Assembly (NCBI GenBank): GCA_021777285.1
Contig: JAJYDR010000094.1
Coordinates: 1-9,492, forward strand
From: Actinomycetes bacterium
GTDB lineage: Bacteria > Actinomycetota > Acidimicrobiia > Acidimicrobiales > RAAP-2
Direction: 5' to 3'
Length of the DNA stretch: 9,492 nucleotides
This document shows positions 6,001-9,492 of the stretch, one piece after another; position 1 is the first letter of the stretch; the number at the start of each line of letters is the position of its first letter. The position numbers and the translations under genes were made by a program. The notes beneath the pieces were generated by a model that did no database searches, was not told where the DNA came from, and was given only the letters and a program-made list of their open reading frames with translations.

Positions 6001-6531
6001 CTACTCGCCGAGCAACTGTCCGAGTCCGTCGCGGTCGCGCCCGAGCGTGAGGCGTCGCTTGCGCAACAACTTCTTCGCCTCGCGACGCTGGTCCTCATCG
6101 AGCCGCTCGACGAGCAGTACCCCCTCGAGATGGTCCATCTCGTGCTGGAAGATCCGCCCTTCGTACTCGTCTGTCTCGATGTCGATCTCGTTGCCGTCGA
6201 GGTCGTAGCCGGTCAGGTGGACGGCGTTGGGCCGGGTTATCTCCCAGCTGAGTCCAGGAACCGAGAGACACCCCTCTTCGAATGTCCACTCACCATCGGT
6301 CTCGACGATGACCGGGTTCACCACCACGACGGGACCATCGCCCTGGTCGTAAACGAACAGCCGTTTCTGCACACCGATCTGATTGGCCGCGAGACCGGCG
6401 CCCGGCGCCTCGTACATCGTCTCAATCATGACCTCGGCCAAGGCGGCGATACGGCCGTTGATGTCCTCAACCGGCGTGGTCGCCTGGGTCAAAACGGGGT
6501 CGCCATACACGCGGATGGGCAATGTATTCAC
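6001..6531 (-). CDS. def: Peptide deformylase
   Basis: Deformylase removes the N-formyl group from nascent proteins at the ribosome. All three family motifs are intact: GAGLAANQIG (44-53), EEGCLSVPG (85-93) with metal ligand Cys88, and QHEMDHLEG (129-137) with ligands His130 and His134 and catalytic Glu131. The 176-aa length is typical; the C-terminus is rich in Lys and Arg (RREAKKLLRKRR, 149-160), which could help ribosome contact. The start is GTG at 6531, 17 bases after the priA stop, with only a weak purine stretch (GGAA) upstream. The family N-terminus (PIRVYGDPVL) begins five residues in, which fits this start. It abuts fmt directly, the common def-fmt pair. Confidence 0.96.
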   Translation of the reverse strand: MNTLPIRVYGDPVLTQATTPVEDINGRIAALAEVMIETMYEAPGAGLAANQIGVQKRLFVYDQGDGPVVVVNPVIVETDGEWTFEEGCLSVPGLSWEITRPNAVHLTGYDLDGNEIDIETDEYEGRIFQHEMDHLEGVLLVERLDEDQRREAKKLLRKRRLTLGRDRDGLGQLLGE

Positions 6532-6548
6532 CGTTCCAGGCTACCGGC

Positions 6549-8252
6549 TCACTCGACGGCGACGCGCAGCGATGCGGGGCGCGACCGAACGTTCAAGGCA
6601 TCGAGCAACGTCTCGACGTCGTCGGCGCGTACGACCACGCCTTGTGCGCCGACGCTGACACGCACGCGTTCGCCGTCGAGTGCCGAGGCAAAGGCCGCCG
6701 CCTCCTCGCCGCGTAGCGTGGCCACCGCACCGAACGGGGCCAGCCCGAGGACCCGCGCCGTCTCCAACTCATCGTCGAGCAGCTCATCAAAAGATCCCTC
6801 CTCGAGCGATCGAAGCACCGCGTCCTCGCCACGGCGTGTCTGAGCGAGCACCGAGCCACGGCCGTCGCGACGGGCGCCGACCAGCCGCCCGGCCCGTCCG
6901 ACCACGCTCACCGCCTGGCGGCGGGCCGACTCGCGCGGTGCGAGGAGATACTGATCGAAATCGTCGATGACGACCAGCGAGGCGCGTCTAACGCGCTGGA
7001 AGACAGCTTCGGTGCCAACCACCACCCGCGCGAGCGCCCCATCGAGCGGGTCGGCCGCGGTCACGACGCTCACCGGCTGTCCGATTTGCGCCTCGAGGTC
7101 ACGCTGCACCGTGCTGACGCCTTGGCGCAACCGCTTGACCCGGGTCGAGCCACACGACCGGCAGAAACGCTCTCGCGGCTCGTGGCCGTTCGCGCACGCG
7201 ACCAGGTCGTCGACCTCCTGCTCGGCCAGGGTGCAAACCACGCAGCGATAGAGCTCATGGCACTGCGCGCACGCGAGCAGTCGCCCCCGGCCGAGGCGCT
7301 GGTGCACGACGACGACCGCCACCGGGTCGCTGCCCGCGAGCGCTCGATGCACCGTGTCGAGGGATTCGCGCGCGAGCAGGCCGTCGTGGGGGTCCCCATC
7401 GCGCCGGTCGACGACGGTCAGCCGGGGCCACCCGCCGGCAAGGCCCGCTTCTCGTCGCCAGCCCCCGACCATGAACCTGGGGCTCGGGAACATCGACGTC
7501 GCCCAGAGTGGTCGACCCTCGCGCCGACACCGTTCGACGAGGACGTCGTAGGCATGCCACGTGGGTACCGACTCGGATCGCAACGCGTCGTCGTCGACGT
7601 CGAGGATGACCGCTCCGGCGATGTGGGCCACCGGCGCCATCGCCGCGCCGCGCGCACCGACCACGATGGGCCACTGCGCGCGCATCCGTTCCCACTGATC
7701 GGTGCCCGCAACATCGCAGCCGCGCTGCTCGAGCCGACCGCGCAGCCGGCGCGCCCAGGCGTCCGTCGGGGCCACCACCAGCAAGCTGCCGGGCAACGTG
7801 CGAGTCGTCTCGTAGGCGTGCAGCACGAGACCGAGCGGATCGGTCGTCGGCGCCAGCTGGATGACGCCGGGTTCGAACGCGTCGAGTCCACCGGTGATCG
7901 AGGCGCTGAGCGCCGTCTTGGCCGGCGCGGTCGGCAACGCCGTCACCAGCCGTTTCGGCGAGGCCGACACCAACAGTCGCGCGAGCGGCGCCAGCCAGCG
8001 ACTGCTCGCCCAGGTGAGGAACTCAAGCATCTCGGCCGGCGGGCCGAAGCCCAACCACTTCCCGATCGGCTTGAGATCGGGGGCGAGGCTCGCCTCGTCG
8101 ACCACCCACGCACGAACGCTGCGATGATTGAAGTCGACGCGGACGCGGTCGCCGAGTTGGAGCGACGCGAGGTGATCGGGCACCAGATAGTCGAAGGGTC
8201 GGTCGACCGCGGCGACCTCGGTCACCACACGAACCGCACGCGGCCCCGTCAC
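6549..8252 (-). CDS. priA: PriA-like primosomal protein N', helicase motifs degenerate
   Basis: PriA recognises stalled forks and starts reloading of the replisome. The N-terminal DNA-binding domain is recognisable: VDRPFDYLVP, then GDRVRVDFNHRSVRAWVV (about residues 34-51), ending DLKPIGKWL. A metal-binding block near 328-367 has Cys328/331, Cys337/340, Cys353 and Cys364/367. The helicase core is decayed: no Walker A GxGKT is seen where expected, and the DEEH box is replaced by ILDVDDD (about 216-222). The C-terminal half still shows VVVGTEAVF (410-418), VVIDDFDQYL and VGRAGR (about 451-456). This is the known state of actinobacterial PriA, so helicase activity is unlikely. I take the GTG at 8252, which overlaps the metK stop by one base (TAGTG), giving 567 aa; the frame extends to 8306 but that part lies inside metK. 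Confidence 0.9.
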   Translation of the reverse strand: MTGPRAVRVVTEVAAVDRPFDYLVPDHLASLQLGDRVRVDFNHRSVRAWVVDEASLAPDLKPIGKWLGFGPPAEMLEFLTWASSRWLAPLARLLVSASPKRLVTALPTAPAKTALSASITGGLDAFEPGVIQLAPTTDPLGLVLHAYETTRTLPGSLLVVAPTDAWARRLRGRLEQRGCDVAGTDQWERMRAQWPIVVGARGAAMAPVAHIAGAVILDVDDDALRSESVPTWHAYDVLVERCRREGRPLWATSMFPSPRFMVGGWRREAGLAGGWPRLTVVDRRDGDPHDGLLARESLDTVHRALAGSDPVAVVVVHQRLGRGRLLACAQCHELYRCVVCTLAEQEVDDLVACANGHEPRERFCRSCGSTRVKRLRQGVSTVQRDLEAQIGQPVSVVTAADPLDGALARVVVGTEAVFQRVRRASLVVIDDFDQYLLAPRESARRQAVSVVGRAGRLVGARRDGRGSVLAQTRRGEDAVLRSLEEGSFDELLDDELETARVLGLAPFGAVATLRGEEAAAFASALDGERVRVSVGAQGVVVRADDVETLLDALNVRSRPASLRVAVE

Positions 8253-9451
8253 TAGTTCAGCGACAACTCCCGGCGCAGGTCGTCGACCCGCGGCGTCTGC
8301 TCCCACGTGAACCCCTGATCGCTGCGACCGAAGTGCCCGTAGGCCGCGGTGCGCTGGTAGATCGGACGACGCAGGTCGAGGTCTCGGATGATCGCCGCCG
8401 GTCGCAGGTCGAAGATCGCGTCGACGGCCTTAGCAATCTTGGCCCGGTCGACGGTCTCGGTGCCGAAGGTCTCCACGAGCACCGAGACGGGACGCGCCAC
8501 CCCGATGGCGTAGGCCACCTGCACCTCGCAGCGTTGCGCCGCGCCCGCCGCGACCACGTGCTTGGCCACCCAGCGCGCGGCGTAGGCAGCCGAACGGTCG
8601 ACCTTGGAGGGGTCCTTGCCCGAGAAGGCACCGCCGCCGTGACGTGCCATGCCGCCGTAGGTGTCCACAATGATCTTGCGTCCGGTGAGCCCAGCATCGG
8701 CGTGGGGACCACCCAGGACGAACTTGCCCGACGGATTGACGATGACCCGCATTGAACTGGTGTCGAGATTCGATGGCAACACCGGCCGGATCACGTGCTC
8801 GAGGACGTCGTGGCGAATGGTGGTCTGTGAGTCGTAGCCGTCCTCGTGCTGGGTCGAGACGAGGACCGTGTCCACCGCCACCGGCCGCCCGTCCTCGAAT
8901 GCGATCGTGACTTGGGTCTTGCCGTCGGGGCCGAGGTACGGAATGAGGCCCGAACGACGAACCTGGGCCAAGCGCATCGACAGCCGGTGCGCCAGCCAGA
9001 TCGGCACCGGCATGAAGTCGTCATTGTCGTCGCAGGCGTAGCCGAACATCATGCCCTGGTCACCCGCACCGAGCGCGTTCAGCTGGTCCTCGCCGCCCGA
9101 ACCGCTACGCAACTCGAGGGCCGCGTCGACGCCACCGGCGATGTCGGGGCTTTGTTTGTCCAACGAGACGAGCACGGCGCAGGTGCGCCCGTCAAAACCC
9201 TTGCTCCCGTTGTCATAGCCGATGTCGAGGATGGTCTTACGCGCAATGGCGTTGATGTCCACGACCGCCGTGGTCGTGATCTCGCCCGCGACCACGCACA
9301 GTCCGGTCGTGAGCAGGGTCTCGCACGCGACTCGCGCGTGCGCATCTTGGGTGAGAATGGCGTCAAGCACGCTGTCGGAGACCTGATCCGCGATCTTGTC
9401 GGGATGTCCTTCCGTCACCGACTCCGAGGTGAAGAGGGTGCGATCGCTCAT
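8252..9451 (-). CDS. metK: S-adenosylmethionine synthetase
   Basis: MetK makes S-adenosylmethionine from ATP and methionine, in two steps with triphosphate hydrolysis; it is a cytoplasmic tetramer in most bacteria. The 399-aa product has normal length. It starts [18 protein letters not shown] (6-23) with the ATP-contacting His16, has the signature [12 protein letters not shown] (near 127-138) and [21 protein letters not shown] (starting near residue 272), including the phosphate-binding loop and catalytic Lys/Asp residues. The ATG is preceded by AAGGAG at 9456-9461, the strongest ribosome binding site in the window. It is the first operon gene visible; in other actinobacteria coaBC and rpoZ often lie upstream, but here the 41 visible upstream bases contain no gene, so a promoter is plausible there. 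Its end overlaps priA by one base. Confidence 0.97.
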   Translation of the reverse strand: MSDRTLFTSESVTEGHPDKIADQVSDSVLDAILTQDAHARVACETLLTTGLCVVAGEITTTAVVDINAIARKTILDIGYDNGSKGFDGRTCAVLVSLDKQSPDIAGGVDAALELRSGSGGEDQLNALGAGDQGMMFGYACDDNDDFMPVPIWLAHRLSMRLAQVRRSGLIPYLGPDGKTQVTIAFEDGRPVAVDTVLVSTQHEDGYDSQTTIRHDVLEHVIRPVLPSNLDTSSMRVIVNPSGKFVLGGPHADAGLTGRKIIVDTYGGMARHGGGAFSGKDPSKVDRSAAYAARWVAKHVVAAGAAQRCEVQVAYAIGVARPVSVLVETFGTETVDRAKIAKAVDAIFDLRPAAIIRDLDLRRPIYQRTAAYGHFGRSDQGFTWEQTPRVDDLRRELSLN

Positions 9452-9455
9452 TGGT

Positions 9456-9461
9456 CTCCTT
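9456..9461 (-). promoter_or_regulatory. Strong Shine-Dalgarno site of metK
   Basis: AAGGAG on the minus strand lies four bases before the ATG at 9451. It confirms the metK start. Confidence 0.75.
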
Positions 9462-9478
9462 GCGGTAACAATGCAACC

Positions 9479-9484
9479 ACCCTA
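9479..9484 (-). promoter_or_regulatory. Candidate -10 element upstream of metK
   Basis: TAGGGT fits the actinobacterial TAnnnT -10 pattern. A start about seven bases downstream would give a leader of roughly 20 nt, just long enough for the AAGGAG site. The -35 region would fall outside the window. A TTGACT at 9484-9489 is an alternative -35, but no good -10 follows it at 16-18 bp before the ribosome binding site. Confidence 0.3.
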
Positions 9485-9492
9485 GTCAACAC

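Larger units (their letters stand above)
1492..9451 (-). other. Nine-gene coupled operon metK to cold-shock gene
   Basis: All nine minus-strand genes lie head to tail. Junctions in order are TAGTG overlap (metK-priA), 17-nt gap (priA-def), direct abutment (def-fmt), 10-nt overlap (fmt-rpe), GTGA overlap (rpe-ribD), TAGTG overlap (ribD-ribBA), 14-nt overlap (ribBA-ribH) and ATGA overlap (ribH-csd). No internal space exists for a terminator and none for a conventional promoter outside coding sequence. No FMN riboswitch precedes the rib genes, so flavin control of this unit would have to act elsewhere. Confidence 0.8.

Noticed and set aside
7086..8255. 389-aa + strand ORF opposite priA
   Set aside because: It is the antisense shadow of priA, which has clear family motifs. 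The product is Arg- and His-rich with no recognisable domain, as expected from GC-rich antisense frames.
8253..8306. 18-residue N-terminal extension of PriA inside metK
   Set aside because: The extension does not look like the PriA start and would overlap metK by 55 bases; the TAGTG junction at 8252 gives a better start.
9452..9492. SAM riboswitch before metK
   Set aside because: Only 41 bases are visible and they hold a ribosome binding site and possible promoter, with no room for the conserved SAM-binding junction.

Overview
The window looks like chromosomal DNA of a high-GC actinobacterium. The gene order metK-priA-def-fmt-rpe-ribD-ribBA-ribH is a condensed version of the actinobacterial metK/priA/fmt/rpe/rib neighbourhood known from mycobacteria and relatives. 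The PriA is the actinobacterial type without helicase motifs, and several proteins (RibD reductase half, the small cold-shock-like protein, the DUF1844-like protein) recall Acidimicrobiia sequences. That class-level placement is inference from memory of the families, not a search result.

Layout. Positions 1-440 hold no convincing gene but carry several GC-rich inverted repeats and one weak ORF (118-444). Two + strand genes follow: 441-1100, a membrane-anchored or secreted protein resembling DUF4232, and 1211-1495, a 94-aa DUF1844-like protein probably made from a leaderless transcript. The rest (1492-9451) is one dense minus-strand gene train reading leftward: metK, priA, def, fmt, rpe, ribD, ribBA, ribH and a 67-aa cold-shock-domain protein. 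Its junctions are overlaps or near-abutments (1 nt overlap, 17 nt gap, 0 nt gap, 10 nt overlap, 4 nt overlap, 1 nt overlap, 14 nt overlap, 4 nt overlap), so it is very likely one translationally coupled operon. The + strand DUF1844-like gene and the last operon gene converge and overlap at their stop codons, leaving no room for a terminator between them.

How the genes work together. MetK makes S-adenosylmethionine. PriA acts in replication restart. Fmt formylates the initiator Met-tRNA and Def removes the formyl group from new proteins. Rpe interconverts ribulose-5-phosphate and xylulose-5-phosphate, and ribulose-5-phosphate is the substrate of the RibB half of RibBA. RibBA, RibD and RibH then carry GTP and ribulose-5-phosphate to 6,7-dimethyl-8-ribityllumazine. 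The last enzyme of the route, riboflavin synthase (ribE/ribC), is absent from its usual place between ribD and ribBA.

No tRNA, rRNA, CRISPR array, insertion sequence or FMN riboswitch was found. The most unusual points are the cold-shock-like gene coupled to ribH, the missing riboflavin synthase gene, and the dyad-rich left flank.
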